From positions 97,868-161,867 of the forward strand of contig JAEVYU010000061.1 of NCBI GenBank assembly GCA_023392595.1: a stretch of 64,000 nucleotides of DNA. The letters are read 5' to 3'. The DNA is from Bacillota bacterium (lineage in GTDB: Bacteria; Bacillota; UBA4882; UBA8346). A program made the translations under genes and the position numbers. Of this stretch, positions 17,021 through 26,662 are shown in pieces (positions within the stretch are counted from its first letter, which is position 1; each line of letters starts with the position of its first letter). The notes beneath the pieces were generated by a model. It saw only the letters and a list, made by a program, of their open reading frames with translations, was not told where the DNA came from and did not search any database.

Positions 17021-17818
17021 TTAGATATCTTTCCTCTTAATGATTTTTTTTACACCATTAATCTTCTTATAAATCCAATTATAACGATAGTTATTTTTTT
17101 GCCACTCTCTAATAATTTTTATGTTCCCACTCCTTTTTTCTAATACTTTTTCAGTCATAAAATAATTGTTTCCAGTTACATAGCGTTCTACCAAAATCTC
17201 ATCAATTCCATAGATTTTCGCAATATTTGCGATTTTAGATAACGTAAAATAATCTATTAGCGAACTTACCTCATTTGAAAATCCGCCAATTTTACGTAAA
17301 TATTCTGTATTATACATAAAACTACTATGAATGAAAGGCATTCCGACATATACTCGCCAAGTTGGTATTACCTGTTTACCTAATGAGCCAAAAGTTATAT
17401 TGTAATTCGAAGTTGTTTGATTAACAACATCAACCGTTCGAGATGCCGTCCCAATAATTCCCCAGTTTCTTTGATCTCTAACATTCTTTTCGAAAAATGA
17501 CATCGTTTTTTCTATTCTGCGAGAATTAGAAATATCATCCGCATCGTTAATAAACAAAAATTTTGTTTTAACAGCCGCCAATCCTTCATTTAAAGAATAA
17601 GCACGGCCCATATTTATATGCCTATTAATAAGCAAAATTCTATTATCACTGCTTGCCAATTTTTCTAATATATCACCAGTATGATCTGTAGACCCATCAT
17701 TAACAATGATAAATTCAATATTAGAATATGTTTGCTCTAATATACTCTTTGCACTTTTTGGGATGACATCTTCACAGTTATATACGGTCATTAAAACAGA
17801 AACTTTTTCTTTATTCAC
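17021..17818 (-). CDS. family 2 glycosyltransferase
   Basis: 265 residues. The GT-A nucleotide-sugar domain starts at once: VSVLMTVYNCEDVIPKSAKS, IEFIIVNDGSTDHTGDIL and the DxD-like FINDADDIS. The C-terminal part (YGIDEILVERYV) is typical of GT2 acceptor regions. It starts with GTG at 17818 behind GAGGAG. It is cytoplasmic and probably adds one sugar to the undecaprenyl-linked repeat unit. The donor sugar cannot be told. Confidence 0.92.
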   Translation of the reverse strand: MNKEKVSVLMTVYNCEDVIPKSAKSILEQTYSNIEFIIVNDGSTDHTGDILEKLASSDNRILLINRHINMGRAYSLNEGLAAVKTKFLFINDADDISNSRRIEKTMSFFEKNVRDQRNWGIIGTASRTVDVVNQTTSNYNITFGSLGKQVIPTWRVYVGMPFIHSSFMYNTEYLRKIGGFSNEVSSLIDYFTLSKIANIAKIYGIDEILVERYVTGNNYFMTEKVLEKRSGNIKIIREWQKNNYRYNWIYKKINGVKKIIKRKDI

Positions 17819-17863
17819 AACTATCTACTCCTCTTGCTGTATTTCATTTGGAAATCCCATTAT

Positions 17864-18535
17864 TTAATGAATCCATTTGATTCCATCTTTAACTACTTTA
17901 GCAGGGATACCAGCCAAAATAACATTACTATCGGAATAACATTTTGAGCAGTGTGAATTCGATGCAATCACAGTATCATCCGCTATAACTGTTCCTTTAA
18001 GCAATGTCGTCCTCGCTCCAACCCATACCCGATTTCCAACATATATTTTTTTGTTTTCATTGATAATCTCTCCAGTTTTGCTATCGAGAATTTTATGACC
18101 ATCACAATCCATGATTAGGCAATGCCAACCGATTAATACATCGTCTCCAAATTCGATATCTTTCTCGCAGATAATTTGTGTGTTTCCACTTATTTGAAAA
18201 TTGTTCCCCAATTTTAATGTTCCAGAAACCACCAATTTTATGCCATTTCCAAAATATGCACCCTCTCCTATAATTATTTCTCCTGAAAGATCAAAAATCA
18301 TTCGTTCTCTGGAGTTATCAAATGCTTTGTTTTCATAAAAGCCCAAATGTACCATATTCGTTCTAATTGGACAAGAAAAACTAATTATGCCGCCCAAATA
18401 TCGTAATTTAACACGATGAGAAACAATTACAGGGAACTTGCACGCATCGGCAAAAGAAAAATATTTAAAATTAAAATACAAAGTATTGGGAATAGCGCAT
18501 ATAGTCATAAATATTTTATGCAAATTTTCACCCAC
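17864..18535 (-). CDS. left-handed beta-helix acyltransferase (sugar O-acetyltransferase type)
   Basis: 223 residues from GTG 18535, seven bases after GGAGG; the TTG two codons earlier is too close to that site. Hexapeptide turns run through the second half: IIGEGAYFGNGIKLVV, VLIGWHCLIMDCDGH, NRVWVGARTTLLKGTVIADDTVIASNS and the closing ILAGIPAKVVKDG. This is the WbbJ/WcaF type that acetylates sugars in surface polysaccharide. The His in WHCLIMDCDGH is a plausible catalytic residue. Confidence 0.88.
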   Translation of the reverse strand: MGENLHKIFMTICAIPNTLYFNFKYFSFADACKFPVIVSHRVKLRYLGGIISFSCPIRTNMVHLGFYENKAFDNSRERMIFDLSGEIIIGEGAYFGNGIKLVVSGTLKLGNNFQISGNTQIICEKDIEFGDDVLIGWHCLIMDCDGHKILDSKTGEIINENKKIYVGNRVWVGARTTLLKGTVIADDTVIASNSHCSKCYSDSNVILAGIPAKVVKDGIKWIH

Positions 18536-18577
18536 CTGCAATCCTCCGCCATCTAGCTATTGTATATTGTGTAAAGA

Positions 18578-19786
18578 TTACTTACATAATTTCTCACATA
18601 GTTTTATGGCCAAATCAACTGTTACATCTGAATTGTAATGCTGATGTTCTCCCCAACGTCCCAAACCGTAAACACCACGCTTAACACACCATGTAAGCAA
18701 TGTTTTCATGATCTCTGGCTTGTTAATGGTGTTCAGAGGATATGCATAACGATTCATATATTTAAAGCTACCATTTGACTCTTCCATGGCAATACGCTCG
18801 CTATTAGTCTCTGTCCAGTATCCCCTACTGTTAGGACAAAAATTATGACGAACTAAGATACGATGAAAAGGAAGCTTCAGGTTGGGATAATATATCCAAT
18901 GCGCTTCCGTATCTATATTCTCTGCAAAATACTTTGTCTGAATGGAACTAAATTTGAGCTGATTGATTCCTTCCTGGATTTCTTTTGGCATACCGATAAT
19001 TTTATCAAACTCCATCCATGGAATTGTTGTGATAATATTATCAGCCGTATAACTCATTCCATCATTTGTACTAATTGTACGAGAATCAAAATCAATATTT
19101 TTGACAGAAGTTTTATATATTATATTATTCCTTATAGATTCAGCCATTCTAAGCCACAACTCACCATAACCGTATTTCTTAGGATAATAAAATTCTACGT
19201 GTCCGGGTTGCTGGCAATAAGCCTTCTTTTCTAAGCAGCTGCGAAGGGTTTCATCAAAGGATATGTTTGGTACCTTCTCTAACCAGTATGTACCCAGCTG
19301 ATTCAGTTTTTTACCAAATATCTTCCGGTTATAAGGAATCATGTAATCCTCTGCAATCTTTGCACCAAGCTTCCAATAGATCCACTCCACAAAGTGATCC
19401 GGCATGGCAGTACCTTGATTGCAACCTGCCACAGCTATAGATTTCAAGTATTCGATTTGTTCATCAATTGCCATTTGCCAGATGTTGGCCTCTAGTGGAT
19501 AATTGATTACACTTCCATTCACTACGATTCGACTGTCCCGACCATATTTGTTCCATTCATATTCCGGCATAAACCGGAATAAAAATTCGTTTACATGCGG
19601 CCTTCTGACATCAAGAAAATGCCCACCACCAACATCAAAAGGAGAAGCATCTACATCAATTGAGCGGCAAAGGCCGCCTGCGATTTCCTCTTTCTCTAAT
19701 ACTAGAAAAGAAGTTTCACCGGATTCTTTTAGTTTATTTGCAAAAGTCAAACCCGCAGGACCAGCTCCCAATACTAGATAGTTCAT
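18578..19786 (-). CDS. FAD-dependent oxidoreductase, UDP-galactopyranose mutase / amine-oxidase-like
   Basis: 402 residues. An N-terminal dinucleotide motif, YLVLGAGPAGLTFANKL, is followed by EKEEIAGGLCRS and DVGGGHFLDVRRPHV, the pattern shared by UDP-galactopyranose mutases and protoporphyrinogen-oxidase-like amine oxidases. ATG 19786 has AAGGAG. In this locus it could interconvert a sugar ring form, or oxidise or desaturate a sugar nucleotide. Length matches mutase-like proteins (about 370-400). Substrate identity is an inference. Confidence 0.8.
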   Translation of the reverse strand: MNYLVLGAGPAGLTFANKLKESGETSFLVLEKEEIAGGLCRSIDVDASPFDVGGGHFLDVRRPHVNEFLFRFMPEYEWNKYGRDSRIVVNGSVINYPLEANIWQMAIDEQIEYLKSIAVAGCNQGTAMPDHFVEWIYWKLGAKIAEDYMIPYNRKIFGKKLNQLGTYWLEKVPNISFDETLRSCLEKKAYCQQPGHVEFYYPKKYGYGELWLRMAESIRNNIIYKTSVKNIDFDSRTISTNDGMSYTADNIITTIPWMEFDKIIGMPKEIQEGINQLKFSSIQTKYFAENIDTEAHWIYYPNLKLPFHRILVRHNFCPNSRGYWTETNSERIAMEESNGSFKYMNRYAYPLNTINKPEIMKTLLTWCVKRGVYGLGRWGEHQHYNSDVTVDLAIKLCEKLCK

Positions 19787-19806
19787 TTGAATCTCCTTAA
19801 TAAGTT

Positions 19807-20913
19807 TTATTGGGCTGCCCTTTTCGATTTATCAATCATCATTTTATAAATACTTTCCATCCGTTTACAATTATCTCTGATATCAAAATGTGCTTTTTTA
19901 ATTTGTTGTTCGACCAAAACTTGATGAGTTTTTCTCTTGGAGATATCGATTTCTAAAATCTTCTGTACCCATACATCCGTATTTGCATTTAAATCTATAA
20001 ATTGAACCCAATCAGTAATTGCCGTCATCGGTGAAATCGTATTACTTAACAAGCAGGGAAGGCTTGTTGCCTGTGCCTCAATGATTCCCATTGGAAGGCC
20101 CTCATACAAAGACGGAAATACCATAACATCCATCGTCTGAAACCATCTTTCCACTTCGTTGGATAAACCTACAAAAAGAACATCTAAACTTTTTTTCTTT
20201 GCGATTTCTTCGATTTCTTTTTTTAACACACCATCCCCGATAAGCAGTAATTTCCCATTCTTACGTTTTTGACAGAAGGCCTCAAATATTTCAATGAGTT
20301 TTCTATGATTCTTCTGCTCACGAAATCGCCCTACATGTCCAATAACTAATTTGTTTTCAAGCCCATATTTCTCCCGGAATTCTTTCCGAACGGATTCGTT
20401 ATAACAAAACCTCTGTATATCGATTCCATTCGAAATAATTTTGAACATCCTTCCATTAAAAAGCCATTTTCCTGCTTCTAATCCACATGCAAATGCATCT
20501 GTACAAAGACATAAAAAAAAGGGCCTTAGTATTTTGTCGATTTTTACGTGGTCACATGTAGTATTATGGCTATGAGCAATCCTAATTTGAATCCCAGATA
20601 ATTTTGCAGCAAACATTTCAACAAATAAAGTAGCACTACACCCATGTACATGGACTATTTGATAACCGTTCTTTCTAATAATTTCTTTTAATGTTGTAAC
20701 ATACTTAATAGGCTTTTTATTTCTGAAAGGAAGTATATAATTATGATCACCATGAATACTCATTTCTTTATCTAACTTCTCACTAACAGGATTAATCGTT
20801 AAGATATCCATTTTGACTTCGTTATGATTTTTATATAGATAATAATTAGTTACAACACTCGAAATGCCATCCATACCAAAAACAGTAGCTTGAATTACTA
20901 ATACCTTTAACAT
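19807..20913 (-). CDS. family 4 glycosyltransferase (GT-B, EpsF-like)
   Basis: 368 residues from ATG 20913, which has AAAGGAAT upstream and gives the typical start MLKVLVIQATVFGMDGISSVV. The C-terminal Rossmann domain carries VIGHVGRFREQKNH, LLIGDGVLKKEIEEIA and the family retaining-transferase block VFPSLYEGLPMGIIEAQATSLP (Glu-x7-Glu). It is cytoplasmic and adds a sugar to the lipid-linked repeat unit. It lies between the GT26 and flavoprotein genes. Confidence 0.92.
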   Translation of the reverse strand: MLKVLVIQATVFGMDGISSVVTNYYLYKNHNEVKMDILTINPVSEKLDKEMSIHGDHNYILPFRNKKPIKYVTTLKEIIRKNGYQIVHVHGCSATLFVEMFAAKLSGIQIRIAHSHNTTCDHVKIDKILRPFFLCLCTDAFACGLEAGKWLFNGRMFKIISNGIDIQRFCYNESVRKEFREKYGLENKLVIGHVGRFREQKNHRKLIEIFEAFCQKRKNGKLLLIGDGVLKKEIEEIAKKKSLDVLFVGLSNEVERWFQTMDVMVFPSLYEGLPMGIIEAQATSLPCLLSNTISPMTAITDWVQFIDLNANTDVWVQKILEIDISKRKTHQVLVEQQIKKAHFDIRDNCKRMESIYKMMIDKSKRAAQ

Positions 20914-20978
20914 TTCGTTACTATTCCTTTCTGAAAAAACCACTACCACAAATTAAATTTCCCATTTTAGTCTACCTT

Positions 20979-21788
20979 TTAAAATTTTCCAATCATCTTT
21001 TCTTTCTTTTTAAACTCTCTATAATAACCAAGAATTCGTATATCATCTACAAAATATCTCTTAAATAAACGTTTGGGATTCTGCAAAAATCGATGAAACC
21101 ATTCCAATCCTATATTACTCATCCATTTAGGTGCCCTTTTCACACTGCCACCAATAAAATCAATAGCAGCACCCATAGAAAAGGACACTGGAATTTGATA
21201 TTTATTCATATTCTCATAAATAAAAATATCCTGTTTAGGAGAACCCATGCCAACAAACAATTCATCCGCTCCAGATTCCAATAACATTTTATTAATCTTG
21301 TCAAGCTCAGTTTGGACTTTCTCAAAACCAAACGGTGGAGAGTAAGTACCAACAACCTGCAATCCTTGATAAATCTTCTTTAGATTTTCTGCCGCTTTGT
21401 TTGCTATTCCGGGGGCAGCTCCTAAAATAAAAATTTTATAACCTTTTTTAGTTGCATGTTCACAAAGTAACAACATCAAATCAGGGCCGGATATCTTCTC
21501 CACAATTGGACGTTTTAAGCGTTTTGCCATCCAAAGAATAGGTGTACCGTCTGTAAATACTAATTCTGCATCGCAGAATATTTTCTTGGAATATTCATCC
21601 TCCAAGACTCTTATCGTTTGATCCACATTAACACCAAGAATTTGGCGGGGAGTTTTAATCGCTATACAAGCATCAACGTGATGGATGATCTCTTCTGCTG
21701 TTAAGTTATTTATTCTAATTCCCAAAAAATCAACTACTCTTTTATTATCCATTGTTTGGTAATTTTTCATAGTGGAAGCTTCATCCAT
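20979..21788 (-). CDS. WecG/TagA/CpsF-family (GT26) glycosyltransferase
   Basis: 269 residues. The family core is plain: VDFLGIRINNLT, QILGVNVDQTIRV, ELVFTDGTPILWMAKRL, KISGPDLM, FILGAAPGIANKAAENL and VGMGSPKQDIFIYEN. These enzymes add ManNAc-type or related sugars to lipid-linked intermediates and work at the membrane surface. ATG 21788 follows GGAGAGAATGAA. It is the second sugar-adding step candidate after the WbaP-like initiator. Confidence 0.92.
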   Translation of the reverse strand: MDEASTMKNYQTMDNKRVVDFLGIRINNLTAEEIIHHVDACIAIKTPRQILGVNVDQTIRVLEDEYSKKIFCDAELVFTDGTPILWMAKRLKRPIVEKISGPDLMLLLCEHATKKGYKIFILGAAPGIANKAAENLKKIYQGLQVVGTYSPPFGFEKVQTELDKINKMLLESGADELFVGMGSPKQDIFIYENMNKYQIPVSFSMGAAIDFIGGSVKRAPKWMSNIGLEWFHRFLQNPKRLFKRYFVDDIRILGYYREFKKKEKMIGKF

Positions 21789-21836
21789 TTCATTCTCTCC
21801 ACTTTTATAATAAAATTCTTCAAATTGAGAACTGAC

Positions 21837-22793
21837 TTACCTATGACTCTCATTGCCAAATTTTTGCCGATAATTCTCCCTAAACCACTCATAAGCCATC
21901 TTTACACCATCTCTCAACTCAACCCGATGCTTCCACCTCAACCCATGCAACTTACTTACATCCAACGATTTTCTGGGTGTCCCATTTGGTTTCTCGCTAT
22001 TAAAAATCAATTTACCCTCATAGCCAACCACTTCTTTGACCAATACCGCCAATTCGCCAATAGAAATTTCTTCTCCGGTACCGATATTGACATGTTCCTC
22101 ACCGTCATACGTTTCCATCAGAAACACACAGGCATCAGCCATATCATCCACATATAAAAACTCCCTTAACGGTTTACCAGTCCCCCAAACTTCCACCTGG
22201 GGTAATTTATAAATCTTGGCCTCATGAAACTTACGAAGCAACGCTGGCATCACATGTGAAGTTTTTAAATCAAAATTATCATTCGGTCCGTAAAGATTTG
22301 TAGGCATACCGCTAATAAAATTATCCCCATATTGCCGTTTAAAAAATTGGCACATCTTTAAACCTGCAATTTTCGCAAGCGCATATGCTTCATTGGTCGG
22401 TTCCAAATATCCCGAAAGCAAATACTCTTCCTTTATAGGTTGCGGGCAAAGTTTGGGGTATATGCAAGAGCTGCCTAAGAATAAAAGTTTCTTAACTTTA
22501 AAGTCGTGGGCCGCCTTAATTACATTATTTTGTATTGCAAGATTGATGTATATAAAATCTGCCGGATATGTAGAATTTGCATGAATTCCACCTACATGGG
22601 CGGCCGCCAAAAATACATACTCAGGCTTTTCTTCCTCAAAGAATTCCCGCACAGCCTGCTGATTCGTTAAGTCGAATTCAGCATGGGGCTTTCCTAATAT
22701 ATTGAGATATCCTTTGCTTTTTAAATTTCTAACAATCGCTGAACCAACCAGCCCTCTATGCCCTGCTACATAAATCTTACTGTTTTTATCCAC
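21837..22793 (-). CDS. fcl: GDP-L-fucose synthase
   Basis: 318 residues, canonical length. It converts GDP-4-keto-6-deoxy-D-mannose to GDP-L-fucose with NADPH by epimerisation and reduction. The NADP-binding motif YVAGHRGLVGSA is at the N-terminus. The SDR catalytic Tyr/Lys pair is in NEAYALAKIAG. The substrate-loop block NLYGPNDNFDLKTSHVMPALLRKF is typical of Fcl. GTG start 22793. It lies immediately downstream of gmd, as in most fucose loci, so the polysaccharide probably contains fucose or a derivative. Confidence 0.95.
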   Translation of the reverse strand: MDKNSKIYVAGHRGLVGSAIVRNLKSKGYLNILGKPHAEFDLTNQQAVREFFEEEKPEYVFLAAAHVGGIHANSTYPADFIYINLAIQNNVIKAAHDFKVKKLLFLGSSCIYPKLCPQPIKEEYLLSGYLEPTNEAYALAKIAGLKMCQFFKRQYGDNFISGMPTNLYGPNDNFDLKTSHVMPALLRKFHEAKIYKLPQVEVWGTGKPLREFLYVDDMADACVFLMETYDGEEHVNIGTGEEISIGELAVLVKEVVGYEGKLIFNSEKPNGTPRKSLDVSKLHGLRWKHRVELRDGVKMAYEWFRENYRQKFGNESHR

Positions 22794-22813
22794 CTTAATC
22801 CCATCCTGTAACT

Positions 22814-23908
22814 TTATGCTGTAGCTGCTACCGCTACCCCATGTAAAATTTCTTCAACCGGTGTATAATTAGCTATTCCTGCTATGTCTTTCATATCTGC
22901 AGCAACCATCATCTTAACCAAACTATGGAAGTCTACTTTTCTTTTCCATCCCAGTTCAGTTTCAGCTTTTGTGCTATCACCCCATAAGAGTTCAACCTCG
23001 GCTGGTCTGAAATAATAAGGATCTACATCGATAAGTAATCTGTTAGTCGCCTTGTCATATCCTTTTTCATCAATGCCCATTCCCTTCCAATAAATCTCAA
23101 TACCAACTTCTCTAAATGACAACTCTACAAACTCTCTTACTGTGTGAGTTTCATTGGTTGCTATCACAAAATCTTGAGGTTTATTCTGTTGTAATATAAG
23201 CCACATTGCCTCTACATAATCCCCGGCAAATCCCCAATCTCTCTTGGCATCCAGATTGCCTAAGGATAATTTTTCTTGTTTCCCAGACATGATATTTGCA
23301 ACAGCCCTGGTGATTTTTCTGGTTACAAAAGTTTCTCCTCTTCTCGGAGATTCATGGTTAAATAGGATTCCGTTACATGCAAACAAATCATATGCTTCCC
23401 GATAATTCACGGTTATCCAATAGGAGTATAATTTTGCCGCCCCATAAGGACTTTTTGGGTAAAAAGGAGTTCTTTCATTTTGAGGAGCTGTTTCCGGCAA
23501 TCCGCCAAAAAGTTCGGAGGTGGATGCTTGATAAAATTTACATTTTATGCCGCTTTCCCGTATTGCATCAAGAATTCGTAAAGTACCAATGGCATCAGTT
23601 TCTGCAGTATATTCAGGAACTTCAAAAGAAACCTTAACATGGCTTTGAGCACCTAAATTGTATATTTCTTCGGGTTCAATTTTTTCGATCAATCGGTTTA
23701 AATTGCTTGAATCTGTTAAATCCCCGTAATGTAGGAATAACCTCTTATTTCCAATCGTTGAATCTTCATAAAGGCGATCCACCCTTTTAGTATTGAAAGT
23801 ACTCGCACGCCTGATAATTCCATGAACTTCATATCCTTTTTCTAATAAAAACTCTGTTAAATAGGACCCGTCCTGTCCAGTAATTCCTGTTAATAAAGCT
23901 TTTTTCAC
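22814..23908 (-). CDS. gmd: GDP-mannose 4,6-dehydratase
   Basis: 364 residues. It makes GDP-4-keto-6-deoxymannose from GDP-mannose. The NADP motif KKALLTGITGQDGSYLTEFL and HGIIRRASTFNT are diagnostic. The active-site block is SPYGAAKLYSYWITVNYREAY. FNHESPRRGETFVTRKI is the GMD substrate loop. GTG start 23908 lies behind GGGAGGATATCG. It is followed after 20 bases by fcl. No GDP-mannose pyrophosphorylase gene is present in the window, so GDP-mannose must come from elsewhere. Confidence 0.96.
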   Translation of the reverse strand: MKKALLTGITGQDGSYLTEFLLEKGYEVHGIIRRASTFNTKRVDRLYEDSTIGNKRLFLHYGDLTDSSNLNRLIEKIEPEEIYNLGAQSHVKVSFEVPEYTAETDAIGTLRILDAIRESGIKCKFYQASTSELFGGLPETAPQNERTPFYPKSPYGAAKLYSYWITVNYREAYDLFACNGILFNHESPRRGETFVTRKITRAVANIMSGKQEKLSLGNLDAKRDWGFAGDYVEAMWLILQQNKPQDFVIATNETHTVREFVELSFREVGIEIYWKGMGIDEKGYDKATNRLLIDVDPYYFRPAEVELLWGDSTKAETELGWKRKVDFHSLVKMMVAADMKDIAGIANYTPVEEILHGVAVAATA

Positions 23909-23981
23909 TCGATATCCTCCCGATTATTCCCTTCAATACCTAAATATAAAACTTTCGTTTCTTCGTTGTGGTATCAAAAAT

Positions 23982-25571
23982 CTAATACGCCCCTTTTCTC
24001 CCCATCACAACTCCAATGGTCCTAACAAGAAGTGTAATATCCAGCCAAACCGACCAATTTCTTACATACCAGGATTCTAAAGAAAGCCGTCCCTCAAAGG
24101 TTATCTCATTTCTTCCCCTGACTTGCCATAAACCTGTAATCCCAGGTACAGTCTCAAAAATAACTTTTTTGTAATATTTCATCTGTTCTTGTTCACTGGG
24201 TAAATACGGCCGGGGACCGACTAAACTCATTTCACCTTTAAGAACATTGATTATTTGGGGTATTTCATCCAGACTCAATTTACGCAACCATTTACCGACT
24301 GGCGTCACCCGGGGATCGTATTCCCGAAGTTTGGCATATTGCCGCCATTCCTCGGCCGCTTCCGGATTTTTCGCCAAGTGGGCCTGCAATATCTCTGCTT
24401 CATTCAGATACATAGTCCGGAATTTATAACATTTAAACTTCCTTCCGTTCTTCCCCAAACGCCTGCCGGCATGAATGATCGGACCGGGGGAATCTGTTAT
24501 TATGAGTATTACAATCAGCAACATTATCGGTAGTGCAAACAAAAAAAGCAACGAACCGCAAATCAAATCGAAAGTTCTCTTAAAAAACCGGTTGCGAAAG
24601 ATTAACAAATTATTACGCACCCGGAGCATCACAGTTTTTTGGTCGAAAAAGAAATCGGTTTCCAGATTGCTTAAAGGTAAACCTTGCAAATCAGGCATAA
24701 TGGCTACATGTTTCACTAAGGGTTGTACCCGGTAAATCAATCGTAACAATTCTGCCCGTTTCAGCTCGGGCAAAGCGATAATTACTTCCGATACACCGCT
24801 TGTTATAATAGCCTGTTCCAAGCTTTTCAATATATTTAAACCTAATTGTTCCTTACGGGAGGACCGATTAGAAGTATATTCGATAACATCTACAATTCGA
24901 TAACCCAAACTGGGTTCTGCGGCAAAACTTTGTTCTAAAATTTGTATAGTTTCCGGGTTCCCAATAGCCACTACGGGTTGACACCATAACCCGGCAGCAA
25001 TGATAATCCGTTTGATTACATAACGAGCACCGATTAAATAACAGCTGGAAAATAACCAAATAAATCCGAGATACAGCCGGGATAAAAACTGGGAAGTGCC
25101 CCCTAAAAATAAGCTACAAACCGTTAATAACGTTGCAAATGTGCAAACTTTGATCAATTTAGCGGAACTTTCCCAAAAAGGCAACCTGCGATGATACAGC
25201 CGCTCATAACAAATCAAGCCAATATACAAAAAAGGAATAAATAAATAGAAGTATTGATATCTTACACCAAAGAAGAATTTCCACGAAAGAGGTTGTGATA
25301 CCAGAAGCAACCTTGTACAAAAAGCGCTTTGAAGTGCCAGTAAAACCGTTATGTAATCGATAACCAATAAAACCAACACTGCGAGATGTTTCCTAAGGGA
25401 TTCCATTGATTTAACCCAAGATACCGTTCGGACTTGGGAGGTTGAATCGGAAAATTCATATATAAACTTATCCATGTCCGATTCAAGAATCCCATGTTCC
25501 TTCTTAACTGTTTGCAAATTTTCCACCGGCAATACAAGTCCCTCCCCGGAAATATCGCAACGTTGAATCAT
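23982..25571 (-). CDS. WbaP-like undecaprenyl-phosphate sugar-1-phosphate transferase
   Basis: 529 residues. It starts the repeat unit by moving a hexose-1-phosphate onto undecaprenyl phosphate at the inner membrane. Four or five hydrophobic helices lie in residues 45-190, followed by a CoA-binding-like Rossmann region. The catalytic C-terminus has FKRTFDLICGSLLFLFALP, CYKFRTMYLN, LRKLSLDEIPQIINVLKGEM and SLVGPRPYLPSE. These are the bacterial sugar transferase hallmarks of WbaP/PssY-type enzymes. No strong ribosome site precedes ATG 25571; internal starts are possible. Confidence 0.93.
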   Translation of the reverse strand: MIQRCDISGEGLVLPVENLQTVKKEHGILESDMDKFIYEFSDSTSQVRTVSWVKSMESLRKHLAVLVLLVIDYITVLLALQSAFCTRLLLVSQPLSWKFFFGVRYQYFYLFIPFLYIGLICYERLYHRRLPFWESSAKLIKVCTFATLLTVCSLFLGGTSQFLSRLYLGFIWLFSSCYLIGARYVIKRIIIAAGLWCQPVVAIGNPETIQILEQSFAAEPSLGYRIVDVIEYTSNRSSRKEQLGLNILKSLEQAIITSGVSEVIIALPELKRAELLRLIYRVQPLVKHVAIMPDLQGLPLSNLETDFFFDQKTVMLRVRNNLLIFRNRFFKRTFDLICGSLLFLFALPIMLLIVILIITDSPGPIIHAGRRLGKNGRKFKCYKFRTMYLNEAEILQAHLAKNPEAAEEWRQYAKLREYDPRVTPVGKWLRKLSLDEIPQIINVLKGEMSLVGPRPYLPSEQEQMKYYKKVIFETVPGITGLWQVRGRNEITFEGRLSLESWYVRNWSVWLDITLLVRTIGVVMGRKGAY

Positions 25572-25902
25572 TTGTATGAAATTTTCTTGGATTTATGATT
25601 AAAGTTATTTATTTTTTTCGGAGGCCAAAATACGTTTCATACATCAATTCATTGCAATTAACCAAATTTATTATTAGAAAAGCACATTATATGCCTTTAT
25701 CAAAAATATGGCATAATAATTAAAAATTCCATTTAGTATATGCAACAAATTATGTTATATTACATTATTGGCCTTCTTTTATTAATTTATACCCCCTTGT
25801 AATGTTTTTTAATTTCGTACCTTACCCTAGATTCGATTACCCTCCTTTATTCATTAGTCAAAATCTCTCTCTGTAACAAATTAGTTCGCACACACGCCCT
25901 TT
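25572..25902. other. AT-rich gap inside the polysaccharide locus
   Basis: About 330 bases between the kinase gene and the initiating transferase gene. The minus strand shows a TATAAT next to an inverted TATGCC/GGCATA pair (around 25694-25720), but no clear -35. It may hold an internal promoter or a weak processing hairpin. I see no coding frame. Confidence 0.35.
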
Positions 25903-26604
25903 CTATTTAGCCTTTTTATGTTTCTTAGCTCGTTCTTCTTCTCCATAGTAATAGTAATAATACGAATACTCTTCCAGGATCTCCACCCTATTTAATACTA
26001 CTCCCAGTAATCTTCCATTCGCCTTTAAAACTAGATCCTTAGCGTGTTGAGCCATTTCCGGCCGGACTTCTCCTGCAGCTATAACCATAATCACCCCATC
26101 CACTTGCGAAGCCAGGACACAGGCATCCGTAACAGCCACAATAGGTGGAGAATCCAAAATCACGTAATCGTATTGTGATTTTAATTCGGCAAGAAATGAA
26201 AGCATCCGGGCTGATCCAAGGAGTTCCGAGGGGTTGGGCGGAATAGGCCCGCTGGTCAACAGGTGGAGATTTGGCACCTTCGTCTCTTGAATCAGATCCT
26301 TTAAAGGAATTTCCTCAACAAAGGCATTCGTCCAGCCACGATTGGGTTTTGAAAAAATATGATGCAAAACCGGTTTGCGAAAGTCGCAATCCGCTATAAT
26401 AACTCTCTTCCCGGACTGGGATAAAGCGATGGCAGTATTGGCGGCAGTGGTTGATTTCCCCTCAGCCGGTCCCGTACTGGCAAACATCACTGCCTTCAAT
26501 GCACTATCCCTCTTGGAGAATTGGATATTCGTCCGTAAAGTGCGGTAGGCTTCGGCAACCGGTGATTTAATCTGATCGTGAACCACGAGTTGATGATTGT
26601 CCAT
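25903..26604 (-). CDS. CpsD/YwqD-type bacterial tyrosine kinase
   Basis: 233 residues, cytoplasmic BY-kinase that phosphorylates its own Tyr-rich tail and controls chain length. It starts with the activator-interaction stretch PVAEAYRTLRTNIQFS. Walker A STGPAEGKST lies near residue 45, Walker A' is VIIADCDFRKP and Walker B is YVILDSPPI. The C-terminus has a cluster of seven tyrosines within eight residues (YSYYYYYY), the autophosphorylation site. Its membrane partner is the gene directly upstream. The CpsB-type phosphatase is three genes upstream. Confidence 0.95.
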   Translation of the reverse strand: MDNHQLVVHDQIKSPVAEAYRTLRTNIQFSKRDSALKAVMFASTGPAEGKSTTAANTAIALSQSGKRVIIADCDFRKPVLHHIFSKPNRGWTNAFVEEIPLKDLIQETKVPNLHLLTSGPIPPNPSELLGSARMLSFLAELKSQYDYVILDSPPIVAVTDACVLASQVDGVIMVIAAGEVRPEMAQHAKDLVLKANGRLLGVVLNRVEILEEYSYYYYYYGEEERAKKHKKAK

Positions 26605-26662
26605 TTAAAAATCCTCATTCTTATCATTAAATTTCTTTATTACTTTCAATTTATACTTCAGG

